Below, piece after piece: positions 26,864 to 35,571 of a stretch of 64,000 bases of DNA (the first letter of the stretch is position 1; each line of letters opens with the position of its first letter). The translations under genes and the position numbers were made by a program. The DNA comes from Paracoccus sp. (in: a-proteobacteria). GTDB taxonomy: Bacteria; Pseudomonadota; Alphaproteobacteria; Rhodobacterales; Rhodobacteraceae. The stretch is taken from positions 124,001-188,000 of the forward strand of contig NZ_JAUNTJ010000003.1 of assembly GCF_030538755.1 (NCBI RefSeq), given 5' to 3'. The notes under the pieces are model-generated. The model worked only from the letters and a program-made list of their open reading frames with translations, ran no database searches and was not told the DNA's origin.

Positions 26864-27009
26864 CGCTGATCTCCTTCATTGCGGTTACAGAAGGGCGTTG
26901 TCCTTTCCCTTGGCCGCAGGGGCCGCAGGCGACAGGCATCCCCTTGCGGGGGCCGCCAACACCAAAGAAGCCGCGCTTATAGCTGCGTCAGCCGCGCTGT
27001 CAACCGCGA

Positions 27010-28200
27010 TCAGTCATGCAGGCGGCGCATCAGGATCAGCGCCAGCGTCGAGCAGATCAGCGTGGCCGCCACAACCGGCAGCGGCGTGCCGTCATACAGC
27101 AGCCCGACCGGCGCGGCGATCGCGACCGAGGCCAGCGTCGAAACCGCCGCCACGATCGAGGCCGCCATCCCCGCGATATGCCCCATCCGCTGCAAGGCCA
27201 GTGCGTTCAGGTTGCCGAACGTCACCCCCGCCATAAAGAACACGCTGACCGCCCAGGCAAAGAACAGCGGAAAGGTCAGCCCGCCCGACAGCAGCAGAAT
27301 CAGCGCCAGCAGCGATGACCCGATCTGCATCGCATAGGCCCATGTCGCGATCCGCCGCATCCCGTAACGCATGACAAAGCGCGCGTTCAGGATCGTGCCC
27401 GACCCCGCCAGCAGCGCCATGGCCGCGAACCACATCGGAAACTGATCGCCTTTGCCATAGGTCTCGCCGAACAGTTGCTGCGCCGAACTGAGCAGGCCGA
27501 ACATTTGCGCAAACCCCAGCGTCAGAACGACGGTGCACAGCATCACCTGCCGGTCGGTCAGCACCTCGCGCGCGCCAGCCACCAGTGTTTTCAGCCGCAA
27601 GGGGCGGCGCTGCGCGGGGGGCAGGGTCTCGGGCTGGCGGATGTTCAGCCACAGGCTGCCGATCAGCGCGAACAGCACAAAGGCGCCGAACACGCCATGC
27701 CAGCCCGCCAGCCAGATGATCCCCTGACCAAGCGCCGGGGCCATCGCCGGGATGATGATGAAGATCATCATCACGAAAGACGAAATCCGCGCCATTTCAC
27801 GCCCTTCATACAGGTCGCGCACCAGCGCCAGCCCGACGATGCGCGGGGCAGCCGCGCCCAGACCCTGAATGAACCGCGCGGCCAGCAATGCCTCTAGCGA
27901 GTTGGCAAAGATCGCCGCAATCGCCGCCGCCGCATAGATCGCGAACCCCAGCGTCATGGCGCGCTTGCGGCCGATGGCGTCCGAAATCGGCCCGGCGAAC
28001 AGCGTGCCAAGCCCCATCCCGCCGACGAAAGCGGTCAGGATCAGTTGCGCGCGGTTGATGTTATCGGGCGTCACCGCCTGCGCGATCTCGGGCAGGGCGG
28101 GCAGCATCGCGTCGATGGAAAAGGCGACGGTGGCAAACAGAAAAGCCAGCATCGCAATGAATTCAGGCAGCGGCAGGCGCGGCGTCGGGGCTTGGGTCAT
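27010..28200 (-). CDS. Bcr/CflA-type MFS drug exporter
   Basis: 396 residues with 12 hydrophobic segments. Motif A of MFS antiporters is seen as GPISDAIGRKRAM between segments 2 and 3, and motif C-like glycines in segment 5 (MAPALGQGIIW). The start ATLPFLFATVAFSIDAMLPALPEIA-type pattern (AFSIDAMLPALPEIAQAV) is typical of Bcr/CflA proteins, which export bicyclomycin, sulfonamides or other small drugs with protons. I chose the ATG at 28200; the frame is open upstream, but only over a gap and antisense sequence. The substrate cannot be told. Confidence 0.9.
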   Translation of the reverse strand: MTQAPTPRLPLPEFIAMLAFLFATVAFSIDAMLPALPEIAQAVTPDNINRAQLILTAFVGGMGLGTLFAGPISDAIGRKRAMTLGFAIYAAAAIAAIFANSLEALLAARFIQGLGAAAPRIVGLALVRDLYEGREMARISSFVMMIFIIIPAMAPALGQGIIWLAGWHGVFGAFVLFALIGSLWLNIRQPETLPPAQRRPLRLKTLVAGAREVLTDRQVMLCTVVLTLGFAQMFGLLSSAQQLFGETYGKGDQFPMWFAAMALLAGSGTILNARFVMRYGMRRIATWAYAMQIGSSLLALILLLSGGLTFPLFFAWAVSVFFMAGVTFGNLNALALQRMGHIAGMAASIVAAVSTLASVAIAAPVGLLYDGTPLPVVAATLICSTLALILMRRLHD

Positions 28201-28535
28201 GTCGGGATCTTTCGCGTCATCATTCGCGTTGTGGCCCCGGACTTGAGCCGATTGCGACCAAGTTTCAAGGGGCAGATGGTTTTTGCGGTAACAAATTGAA
28301 AAAGTCAGGGATTTTTGGCGCTCTGAAAAAGGATCATTCCATACGATTTGCCCTTTGCGCTGACCCTTGCTGCGCGCTGCTTTTGCCCATGCCGATCTGG
28401 CCGAAATGCCCGCCATCGCGCGCGAAGGGCATTTCTGCCGTGTTACCCTGTCGGGCGAAAGCCTGCATGTGTTCATCTTCAGCCAAAAGGGCGACCAGCC
28501 GTTGCAGGGTGTCGTCGAATATCCGCTGGATTCGG
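28201..28535. other. 335-bp stretch with no confident gene
   Basis: Between the exporter start and the DsbA stop. It includes the exporter's upstream region, where the base composition is more AT-rich (GAAAAAGTCAGG, TTTTTGG). The right half can be read on the plus strand as a protein-like segment (see the pseudogene entry) and on the minus strand as a 72-residue frame with a TTG start. Neither has a ribosome site. Confidence 0.6.
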
Positions 28536-28555
28536 TCAGACTTCCTGACCAAGGT
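28343..28555 (+). pseudogene. Possible remnant of a short plus-strand gene
   Basis: From 28367 the plus strand encodes AAFAHADLAEMPAIAREGHF, CRVTLSGESLHVFIFSQ and GVVEYPLDSVRLPDQ, with codon use and beta-strand pattern like a real protein. It has no proper start: a TGA precedes it in frame, while the neighbouring frame just upstream reads LPFALTL. One frameshift would join the two. It then runs into the antisense of the DsbA gene. I do not recognise a family. It could equally be chance. Confidence 0.3.
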
Positions 28556-29156
28556 CGTCGATCACCCGCAGCCACAGATCGGCGGGCTGCGCCCCCGCGA
28601 CCGCGTGCTGATCGGCGACGATAAAGGTCGGAACCGAGGAAATGCCCCGCTCGCGCGCGTGGGCTTCGCGCGCGGCCACGGTGTCGCGGTCGGCGTCGGA
28701 TGCCAGCAGGCGGGCGATCAGGTCGCGGTTCATTCCGGCATCGGCGGCGATTTCGGCCAGCACGCCAGGGTCGCCGATGTCGCGCGCCTGTTCCCAATGG
28801 GCGCGCAGCAGCCCCGACATGACGGCGGATTGCGCGCCCTCGACCCCGGCCCAGTGCATCAGCCGGTGGGCGTCGGTCGTGTCGGGTTCGCGCGGCGAGG
28901 GGTTCAGGTGCAGCCCGATGTCGGCGGCGCGGGCGGCCATCGGGGCCTCGATCTCGGCCACGCGGTCGCCGAATTTGGCGCGCAGGTAATCGGCCCGGTC
29001 CATGCCGCCGCGCGGCATCTGCGGGTTCAGCCGGAACGGGTGATAGGCGATGCTGAACGGATGATCCGGGCGGCTGTCCAGCGCGCGCGACAGCTCGGCC
29101 AGCCCGATCCAGCACCACGGGCACACCGGGTCAGCAAAAATATCAAGACGGATCAT
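28536..29156 (-). CDS. DsbA-family (FrnE-like) oxidoreductase
   Basis: 206 residues. The thioredoxin fold begins MIRLDIFADPVCPWCWIG with a CPWC active site at 12-15, and the cis-proline is in ISSVPTFIV (near residue 172). There is no signal peptide, so it is cytoplasmic, as FrnE-type disulfide isomerases are. The start overlaps the stop of the acyl-CoA ligase gene upstream by ATGA, so the two are cotranslated. Whether they share a pathway is unclear; FrnE-like proteins sit beside varied metabolic genes. Confidence 0.92.
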   Translation of the reverse strand: MIRLDIFADPVCPWCWIGLAELSRALDSRPDHPFSIAYHPFRLNPQMPRGGMDRADYLRAKFGDRVAEIEAPMAARAADIGLHLNPSPREPDTTDAHRLMHWAGVEGAQSAVMSGLLRAHWEQARDIGDPGVLAEIAADAGMNRDLIARLLASDADRDTVAAREAHARERGISSVPTFIVADQHAVAGAQPADLWLRVIDDLGQEV

Positions 29157-30655
29157 GGGGTTTCTTTCGACAGTTGAGGCCAGTTCTCGCGCAGGGCGCG
29201 GCGGTTGATCTTGCCGGTCGGGGTGCGCGGCAGCGCCGGAATGCCGACAAAGGCGCGCGGCTGTTTGTAGCGCGCCAGCCCGGTTTCGGCCAGAGCGCGC
29301 AGCTCGCCTTCGGTCGCCGGGCCGGTCCAGAAGGCGGCGATAAAGCTGGACCCCGAAGGCGTGGCAATTTCCGCCGCCGCCACATCGCCCGCGCCGGGAT
29401 GGGTGGCCAGAAGCTCTTCAACCTCGGCGGGGGCGACGCGATAGCCGCCGGCGTTCATGATGTCATCGGCGCGCCCGTCCAGCGTGATGGCACCATCCGG
29501 GCCGATCACCGCCTGATCGCCGGTCAGAAACCAGTCGCCACGAAATTTCGACGCCGTTTCATCGGGTTGCCCAAGGTATCCCAGAAACAGCCCCGGATCG
29601 TCGCGCCGCACCGCCAGCGCACCGGCCTGACCGGGCGGCAGAGGCGTGCCGTCATCCCCCAGCACCGCGACATGACGGCCCGGCTGCGGATAGCCCGCGG
29701 TGCCCGTCGGGGCCGGGCGCGCCGGGCTGCCCGACAGAAAGGTGGAACATTCCGACATGCCCATGGCTTCGTGCAGGTCGGTGCCGGTGCGATTGGCCCA
29801 TGCAAGGCGCAGCGCCGGGGCCAGCCGCTCGCCCGCGGCCAGCCCGTGACGCAGATCGGGCCATGCGGACCAGTCGGCGCGCAACATGCGCCGGAACACG
29901 CCGGGCGCTGCGGCCAGAATGCTGGCCCCATGCCGCCGCGCCAGCAGCGGGATCTGTTCCAGCGCCACGCCCTGCGCCGGGATCAGCGCGGTGGCGCCTA
30001 TCGTCCACGGGTCCATCAGGCCGGTGCCCAGCGTAAAGGTCCAGTTAAAGGCTCCGGCGTGCAGCAGCCGGTCGGCCGGGCGCAGCCCATACCAGCCCTC
30101 GAACATCATCTGCCGCGCCAGAATTGCACGATGCGCATGGGCAACGGCGCGCGGCTGGCCGGACGAACCCGAGGTGTAAACGATATAAGCCAGCCGATTC
30201 GGGTCGCCTTGTGCGAAATCGGCAGGGGGCAGGGTGGCGAATTGGGTGATCTGTGATTCGTGCAGCACTGGCAGATCGCGTTCAGGCAGCGCCACGCCGT
30301 CGCCCATCACCACCATTGCCGGGGCGATCTGATCGGCGATCCGCGTCACCTCGCGCATGGTCAGCATGGCCGAGGTCGGCACGGGCACGATCCCGGCGGC
30401 AATCGCGCCCAGATAGACCACGGGAAAGGCGGGCGTGTTGCCAAGCCGCATCAGCAGCCGGTCCCCCGGCACCAGCCCCGCGCTGAGCAGGCCGGTGGCG
30501 CAGCCCAGCACAGCGGCCCGCAACCGCCCGTGCGACCAGCGATCCGCGCGCGTGGGGCCGATCACCGACATGGCCAGCTTATCTGGGCAGTCCAGCCCCG
30601 CCCGCAGCACATATTCAGCCAAATTCAGGGGGTTATGCCGGTCGATGTCTTTCAT
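29153..30655 (-). CDS. AMP-forming acyl/aryl-CoA ligase (benzoate-CoA ligase-like)
   Basis: 500 residues. Phosphate loop YTSGSSGQPRAVAHAHRA (A3 motif) near 163, the adenine-binding segment AMGMSECSTFLSG (A5), WFLTGDQAV (A7) and the C-terminal lysine motif PTGKINRRAL. The overall length and the AHAHRA / LHAGAFNWTF region resemble benzoate-CoA or related aryl/short-acyl ligases. The acid is not known. A smaller GTG or ATG does not fit better; MKDIDRHNPLNLAEYVL looks like a natural start. Overlaps the DsbA gene by four bases. Confidence 0.87.
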   Translation of the reverse strand: MKDIDRHNPLNLAEYVLRAGLDCPDKLAMSVIGPTRADRWSHGRLRAAVLGCATGLLSAGLVPGDRLLMRLGNTPAFPVVYLGAIAAGIVPVPTSAMLTMREVTRIADQIAPAMVVMGDGVALPERDLPVLHESQITQFATLPPADFAQGDPNRLAYIVYTSGSSGQPRAVAHAHRAILARQMMFEGWYGLRPADRLLHAGAFNWTFTLGTGLMDPWTIGATALIPAQGVALEQIPLLARRHGASILAAAPGVFRRMLRADWSAWPDLRHGLAAGERLAPALRLAWANRTGTDLHEAMGMSECSTFLSGSPARPAPTGTAGYPQPGRHVAVLGDDGTPLPPGQAGALAVRRDDPGLFLGYLGQPDETASKFRGDWFLTGDQAVIGPDGAITLDGRADDIMNAGGYRVAPAEVEELLATHPGAGDVAAAEIATPSGSSFIAAFWTGPATEGELRALAETGLARYKQPRAFVGIPALPRTPTGKINRRALRENWPQLSKETP

Positions 30656-30687
30656 CCGATGATGCCCGAAACAGGGGTTCCCAAATG

Positions 30688-30714
30688 AAAAACGGCCCGC
30701 AAACGCAGGCCGTT
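30688..30714 (-). terminator. Terminator of the cold-shock gene
   Basis: On the minus strand AACGGCCTGC and GCGGGCCGTT pair around TTT, followed by a T run. It lies 22 bases after the stop. Confidence 0.82.
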
Positions 30715-30736
30715 CCCGTTGGCCTGACGGCCAGGA

Positions 30737-30943
30737 TCAGAGCAGTTTCAGGTCCGAAGCCGAGGCGCGGCCATCGCGGCCCGACTGCAGTTCGTACTCG
30801 ATCTTCTGGTTGTCTTTCAGGCCGGTCAGACCGGCGCGCTCGACCGCAGAAATGTGAACGAACACATCTTTGCCGCCATCATCAGGGGCGATGAAACCAT
30901 AGCCCTTCGTCGTGTTGAACCATTTGACCGTTCCGGTGGCCAT
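30737..30943 (-). CDS. cspA: Cold-shock-domain protein
   Basis: 68 residues, the full cold-shock fold. RNP1 is KGYGFI (14-19) and RNP2 is VFVHI (27-31), and the protein starts [19 protein letters not shown]. It binds single-stranded RNA and DNA and melts mRNA structure. GGAGAG sits at good distance before the ATG. The ~200-base leader carries a hairpin. A symbol-level match to one CspA paralogue cannot be made. Confidence 0.96.
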   Translation of the reverse strand: MATGTVKWFNTTKGYGFIAPDDGGKDVFVHISAVERAGLTGLKDNQKIEYELQSGRDGRASASDLKLL

Positions 30944-30977
30944 GTCCGTCTCTCCTTCAAATCATCCCCTTGCGTCA

Positions 30978-30993
30978 TGCACGGGGCCGTGCA
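30978..30993 (-). other. Hairpin in the cold-shock gene leader
   Basis: TGCACGG-GG-CCGTGCA is a perfect 16-bp palindrome 35 bases upstream of the start codon. Long structured leaders control cold-shock mRNAs in other bacteria. Farther upstream an 11-bp palindrome AACGA-T-TCGTT (31068-31078) could be an operator. No clear promoter hexamers were seen. Confidence 0.45.
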
Positions 30994-31092
30994 GCCTGTC
31001 TTTCGGTCGTCCGGCTGCCCCGTATCGGAGGAGGCGGTAGAAAGTTTGCTCACGCCACAGAAGCATGAACGATTCGTTAATAAAGGCAAGCG

Positions 31093-31122
31093 AAAACGGT
31101 GCCCGCACCGTCTGCGGGCACC
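31093..31122 (-). terminator. Terminator of thrS
   Basis: GGTGCCCGCA and TGCGGGCACC make a 10-bp stem with a 5-base loop, followed on the minus strand by GTTTTCG. It lies 25 bases after the thrS stop. Confidence 0.7.
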
Positions 31123-31146
31123 CATCTGTCACGTTTTAGGCACCAT

Positions 31147-33096
31147 TCAGCGCAGATCTGGCGGCGTCGCCTCGGCCACGAGCTCGGCGATGGCCTGATC
31201 CAGCGGCAATGTGCGGCTGCCCTGCTGGTCAAGGCGACGGATGGAAACGCTGCGCTCCTCGACCTCTTTCATGCCGATGGCCATGATCGCGGGCACCTTG
31301 CCGACGGAATGTTCACGCACCTTGTAGTTGATCTTTTCGTTGCGCGTATCCGCCTCGGCCCGGATGCCGGCGGCGCGCAGCGCGGTGACGATTTCCTGCA
31401 CATAGTCATCCGCCCCCGACACGATCGAGGCCACCACCACCTGACGCGGAGCCAGCCACAGGGGCAGCTTGCCGGCATAGTTTTCGATCAGGATGCCGAT
31501 AAAGCGTTCGAACGACCCCAGAACCGCGCGGTGCATCATCACCGGGCGGTGTTTCGCGCCATCCTCGCCGATATATTCGGCATCCAGACGCACGGGCAGG
31601 TTGAAATCGGCCTGAAGCGTGCCGCATTGCCATTCGCGGCCGATGGCGTCGGTCAGTTTGAAATCCAGCTTGGGACCATAGAACGCGCCATCGCCGGGGT
31701 TCACCTCGTAGGGATAGCCCGCGCTTTCGATGGCGGCGGCCAGTGCGGTTTCGGCCTTGTCCCATACCTCGTCCGAGCCGACGCGCACTTCGGGGCGGGT
31801 GGACAGTTTGATGTCGAATTTCTCGAACCCCAGATCGCGATAGACCGAGGACAGCAGCGCCAGAAAGCCCGCTGTTTCGGATTCGATCTGATCCTCGGTG
31901 CAGAAAATATGCGCGTCGTCCTGCACGAACCCGCGCACCCGCATCAGCCCGTGCATCGACCCCGAGGATTCGTAACGGTGGCACGAACCAAACTCGGCCA
32001 GCCGCAGCGGCAGTTCGCGGTAGGATTTTAGGCCCTGATTATAGACCTGCACATGGCAGGGGCAGTTCATCGGTTTCAGCGCGTTGGTGCGTTTTTCGCG
32101 CGCACCTTCCTCATCGACTTCGACGAGGAACATGTTTTCGCGATACGCCTCCCAGTGGCCGGATTTTTCCCACAGGATGCGGTCCACCACCTGCGGCGTC
32201 TTGATTTCCTTGTAGCCCGCGCGCGTCAGGCGGCGGCGCATGTAGGATTCCAGTTCGCGATAGATGGACCAGCCGTTCGGGTGCCAGAACACCATGCCCG
32301 GCGCTTCTTCCTGAAAGTGGAACAGTTCCATTTCGCGGCCCAGCTTGCGGTGGTCGCGTTTGGCGGCCTCTTCCAGCATGGTCAGATGCGCCTTGAGGTC
32401 GTCGCGGTTGCGGAAGGCGACGCCGTAGATGCGTTGCAGCATCGGGCGCGAGGCATCGCCCAGCCAATAGGCACCCGCCACATGGGTCAGGCGGAAGGCA
32501 TCGGCGGGCACCTGCCCGGTGTGTTGCAGATGCGGGCCGCGGCACAGATCCTGCCAGTCGCCGTGCCAATACATCCGCAGATCCTCGCCCTCGGGGATGC
32601 GGTTGATGAGTTCGACTTTGAACGGCTCGCCCCGGTCGGTGTAATGGGCGATGGCCCGGTCGCGGTCCCAGACCTCGGTGCGGACGGGATCGCGGGCGGC
32701 GATGATCTGTTTCATCCGCGCCTCGATCTGGCCGAGGTCTTCGGGGGTGAAGGGCTCGGCGCGGTCGAAATCGTAGAACCAGCCGAAATCGCGCACCGGG
32801 CCGATGGTGACTTTGACATCGGGCCAGATGTCCTGCACCGCGCGGGCCATGATATGGGCCAGATCGTGCCGGATCAGTTCCAGCGCCGGTTCGGCGTCTT
32901 TCATGGTGTTGATGGCGATGCTGCCGTTTTCGGCAATAGGCCAGGCCAGGTCGATGTGCCGGCCGTTCAGGCTGGCGCTGATGGCGTTCTTGGCCAGGCT
33001 GGGTGCGATCGAGGCCGCGACCTGCGCCGCCGTGGTGCCGACGGGGTAATCGCGCGCATTGCCATCGGGAAAGGTGAGGGAAATCTGGTCGGCCAT
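31147..33096 (-). CDS. thrS: Threonyl-tRNA synthetase
   Basis: Charges tRNA-Thr. 649 residues: TGS domain at the N-terminus ([20 protein letters not shown]), editing domain with [12 protein letters not shown], class II catalytic core with motif 2 ([11 protein letters not shown]), the zinc ligands in [10 protein letters not shown] and downstream His residues, motif 3 ([14 protein letters not shown]), and the anticodon-binding domain. There are two ATGs in a row; the second, at 33096, has GAGGAG at better distance. The gene is divergent from the hydrolase. No T-box leader or leader hairpin seen. Confidence 0.97.
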   Translation of the reverse strand: MADQISLTFPDGNARDYPVGTTAAQVAASIAPSLAKNAISASLNGRHIDLAWPIAENGSIAINTMKDAEPALELIRHDLAHIMARAVQDIWPDVKVTIGPVRDFGWFYDFDRAEPFTPEDLGQIEARMKQIIAARDPVRTEVWDRDRAIAHYTDRGEPFKVELINRIPEGEDLRMYWHGDWQDLCRGPHLQHTGQVPADAFRLTHVAGAYWLGDASRPMLQRIYGVAFRNRDDLKAHLTMLEEAAKRDHRKLGREMELFHFQEEAPGMVFWHPNGWSIYRELESYMRRRLTRAGYKEIKTPQVVDRILWEKSGHWEAYRENMFLVEVDEEGAREKRTNALKPMNCPCHVQVYNQGLKSYRELPLRLAEFGSCHRYESSGSMHGLMRVRGFVQDDAHIFCTEDQIESETAGFLALLSSVYRDLGFEKFDIKLSTRPEVRVGSDEVWDKAETALAAAIESAGYPYEVNPGDGAFYGPKLDFKLTDAIGREWQCGTLQADFNLPVRLDAEYIGEDGAKHRPVMMHRAVLGSFERFIGILIENYAGKLPLWLAPRQVVVASIVSGADDYVQEIVTALRAAGIRAEADTRNEKINYKVREHSVGKVPAIMAIGMKEVEERSVSIRRLDQQGSRTLPLDQAIAELVAEATPPDLR

Positions 33097-33198
33097 CATC
33101 GGCTCCTCGTCGGTTTGGCGCCCACGGAACGCCCGGTTGCGGGTATGTGCTTGCCTCTTGCGGGCTGCTGCGGGGAAAGTCAACATGGGTGCCCAAAG

Positions 33199-33251
33199 CC
33201 GGGGGCGCTTCGCCCCCCGGACCCCCAGAGGATATTTGAGGACCAAAGATG
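33199..33251 (+). repeat. Dispersed hairpin-to-ATG element, copy 2
   Basis: Starts GGGGGCGCTTCGCCCCCCGG (hairpin GGGGGCG-CTT-CGCCCCC), then ACCCCCAGAGGATATT, then TGAGGACCAAAGATG. It matches copy 3 over 53 bp apart from four bases near AATAT. The final ATG is out of frame, and the hydrolase ATG follows at 33253. The element thus occupies the whole space in front of that gene, including GAGG at 33238-33241. Confidence 0.85.
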
Positions 33252-33252
33252 G

Positions 33253-34002
33253 ATGGCTGAGTTTTTCGAGGGGCCGCAGGGGCGGCGGATTGCGTATCAG
33301 CGGCTGGACGGGCAGGGGCCGGGCGTGGTGTTTCTGGGCGGGTTCCGCTCGGATATGACCGGGACCAAGGCCGTGGCGCTGGAGGCATGGGCGCGGCGTG
33401 AGGGGCGGGCGTTCCTGCGGCTGGATTATTCCGGTCATGGTCAGTCGTCGGGGGTGTTCGAGGATGGCAGTATCGGCGACTGGTTCGAGGATGCGGCGGC
33501 GCTGATCGAGGCTGTGACCGAGGGGCCGCAGGTTCTGGTCGGCTCATCCATGGGGGGCTGGATCGCGTTGCTGCTGGCGCGGCGGATGCCGGGGCGGATT
33601 GCCGGGATGGTGACGATTGCGGCGGCGCCCGATTTCACCGAGCAGGGGTTCTGGGCCAGCTTTGACGAGGCGCAGCGGGCGCGGCTGATGCAGGATGGCA
33701 AGGTGGCGCTGCCCAGCGGCTATTCCGACGATCCTTATGTCATCACGCGCCGCTTGATTGTGGACGGGCGCGATCATCTGGTGATGCGTCAGCCGCTGGC
33801 CTTGCCGTTTCCGGTGCGGTTTCTGCAAGGGACGGCGGATGCGGATGTGCCGATGCAATGGGCGCTGGATCTGCTGGATCATGCCGAGGGCGAGGATCTG
33901 CGGCTGGTGCTGGTCAAGGGGGCAGATCACCGCTTTTCCAGCGATGACTGTCTGCGGCTGATCGAGCAATCGGTGGCCGAGGTTCTGGCCCGGATCGGCT
34001 GA
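33253..34002 (+). CDS. Alpha/beta hydrolase (ABHD10/thioesterase-like)
   Basis: 249 residues. The nucleophile elbow is GSSMGG, the acid lies in QGTADADVP and the His in KGADHRFS. The oxyanion region is [16 protein letters not shown], a pattern shared with the ABHD10 group, which has thioesterase activity. The ATG at 33253 is the first in frame after the repeat; the open frame to the left is antisense to thrS. Convergent with phaZ, divergent from thrS. The real substrate is unknown. Confidence 0.87.
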   Translation: MAEFFEGPQGRRIAYQRLDGQGPGVVFLGGFRSDMTGTKAVALEAWARREGRAFLRLDYSGHGQSSGVFEDGSIGDWFEDAAALIEAVTEGPQVLVGSSMGGWIALLLARRMPGRIAGMVTIAAAPDFTEQGFWASFDEAQRARLMQDGKVALPSGYSDDPYVITRRLIVDGRDHLVMRQPLALPFPVRFLQGTADADVPMQWALDLLDHAEGEDLRLVLVKGADHRFSSDDCLRLIEQSVAEVLARIG

Positions 34003-34037
34003 TCGGGCGCAGGGCAGGGGCCTTGGGCGCAAAAGCA

Positions 34038-34068
34038 AGGGCGCGGTTTTGCCGCGCCCTGTTTCGTG
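34038..34068. terminator. Bidirectional terminator between the hydrolase and phaZ
   Basis: AGGGCGCGG and CCGCGCCCT (34038-34060) pair around a short T-rich loop. On the plus strand the stem runs into GTTTCGTGTTGTG, on the minus strand into TGCTTTTGC. Both neighbours converge here. Confidence 0.65.
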
Positions 34069-34088
34069 TTGTGTCTGTTGCGGTCTGG

Positions 34089-35438
34089 TCAGACGGCGAT
34101 CTTGCCGTCGTCGTCCAGCGCGTGGCGGTCGCCGACATCGGCGGCTTTGTCGCCCATGCCGCGACGTTTCTTGCGGCCGACCTCGGGCTGGAGGCTGCTG
34201 TGTTCGTCGATGAAATCCAGCACCAGCGGGCGAATGTTCAGGCGCCAGCTTTTCCCGGCGAAGATGCCGTAATGGCCCGCGAAGGGTTCAAGATGCTGTG
34301 CCTTTTTGCTGTCCGGCACGCCGGTGCAAAGGCGCAGCGCGGCGACGCATTGGCCGGGGGCCGAGATGTCGTCATTGGCCCCTTCGACCGTCATCACGGC
34401 CACATCGGTGATCTTGCCGATGTCCACGGCGCGGCCGTTCACGGTAAATTCGTTCCGGGCGATTTCCAGATTCTTGAAAATGCGTTCGACGGTGGACAGG
34501 TAAAATTCCGCCGTCATATCCAGCACGGCCAGATATTCATCGTAGAATTTGTTGTGCTTGTCGCCTTCGCTGGCCTCGCCCCGCGCCTCGGCAAAGATCT
34601 TGTCGATGAAGGCCTTGGCGTGGGTTTCGCTGTTCATCGCGATGAAGGACGACAGTTGCGCCAGCCCCGGATAGACCATCCGCCCCGCGCCGCGATATTT
34701 GAAGCCGACCGACTGGATCATCAGGTGTTCCAGCTCGCCCATGGTGATGCGGTTGCCAAAATCCGTCACCTCGGTCGCGGCGGCGTCGGGATCGACCGGG
34801 CCGCCGATCAGGGTCAGGGTGCGCGGCTGTGCCTTGGGGTCGTCCTCGGCCAGGATGGCGGTTGCGGCCAGCGTCAGCGGGGCGGGCTGGCAGACCGCGA
34901 TCACGTTCAGATCGGGGCCAAGGTGGCGGATGAAATCGACCAGATAGGTGGTGTAATCCTCGACGTCGAACTTGCCCTCGGACACGGGGATGTCGCGGGC
35001 GTTGTGCCAGTCGGTCACATAAACCTCGCAGTCGGGCAGCAGCGAGGTGACGGTGGACCGCATCAGCGTGGCGTAATGGCCCGACATCGGCGCGACCAGC
35101 AGAACCTTGCGCGGCTTGACGGCGCGGCGGGCGACGCGGAAATGGATCAGATCGCCGAAGGGACGCTGCACTTCCTTATCGACATAGACCATGTGGTCCT
35201 GCCCGTCGTCGCCGGGGATCGGGGGGATGTTCCAGTCGGGCTTGATGACCATGCGGGCAAAGCTGCGTTCGGTGACGCGGCCCCACGCGCTCATCAGTTT
35301 GAACATGGGGTGCGGGATCAGCGCAAAGGCCGGGTAAGACGCAAGCGCGCGGGCACTGGCCCCCATCCATTCATAGCTGTTCCGAATCGATTCCATCGCA
35401 TCATAGGAAATGATGCCCTTGACCCCTTTATACGCCAT
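34089..35438 (-). CDS. phaZ: Intracellular polyhydroxyalkanoate depolymerase
   Basis: 449 residues. Breaks down stored polyhydroxybutyrate in granules. Instead of a lipase-box serine it has AVCQPAP with C183 as nucleophile, the same position and residue as in the PhaZa1-type enzymes of Cupriavidus. Further family segments are APMSGHYATLMRSTV and the C-terminal HYGIFAGKSWR, which holds the catalytic His. The ATG at 35438 gives the family's N-terminus; a longer frame goes into the promoter gap. It is divergent from phaC with a 133-bp shared control region. Confidence 0.95.
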   Translation of the reverse strand: MAYKGVKGIISYDAMESIRNSYEWMGASARALASYPAFALIPHPMFKLMSAWGRVTERSFARMVIKPDWNIPPIPGDDGQDHMVYVDKEVQRPFGDLIHFRVARRAVKPRKVLLVAPMSGHYATLMRSTVTSLLPDCEVYVTDWHNARDIPVSEGKFDVEDYTTYLVDFIRHLGPDLNVIAVCQPAPLTLAATAILAEDDPKAQPRTLTLIGGPVDPDAAATEVTDFGNRITMGELEHLMIQSVGFKYRGAGRMVYPGLAQLSSFIAMNSETHAKAFIDKIFAEARGEASEGDKHNKFYDEYLAVLDMTAEFYLSTVERIFKNLEIARNEFTVNGRAVDIGKITDVAVMTVEGANDDISAPGQCVAALRLCTGVPDSKKAQHLEPFAGHYGIFAGKSWRLNIRPLVLDFIDEHSSLQPEVGRKKRRGMGDKAADVGDRHALDDDGKIAV

Positions 35439-35513
35439 TTTCTTCAGCCTTTTTCTGCGCCGCAGCACGGCAGACAAGCAAGTGCGCCACTGTGGCGAAA
35501 GGGAAAACCCGGC

Positions 35514-35543
35514 TTTACCCATCGGCAACGATGCGCGTATGAT
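35514..35543 (+). promoter_or_regulatory. Candidate phaC promoter
   Basis: TTTACC (35514-35519), an 18-base spacer, then TATGAT (35538-35543). This is the best sigma-70-like pair in the phaZ-phaC gap. AGGGGGG before the ATG at 35572 is the ribosome site. Confidence 0.5.
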
Positions 35544-35571
35544 CGTATTGTAATAGGGGGGAAATCACGTC

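Noticed and set aside
31147..33252. T-box or leader-peptide control of thrS
   Set aside because: Only 156 bp separate thrS from the divergent gene, and most of the outer part is the repeat element. No T-box core or Thr-rich leader was found.
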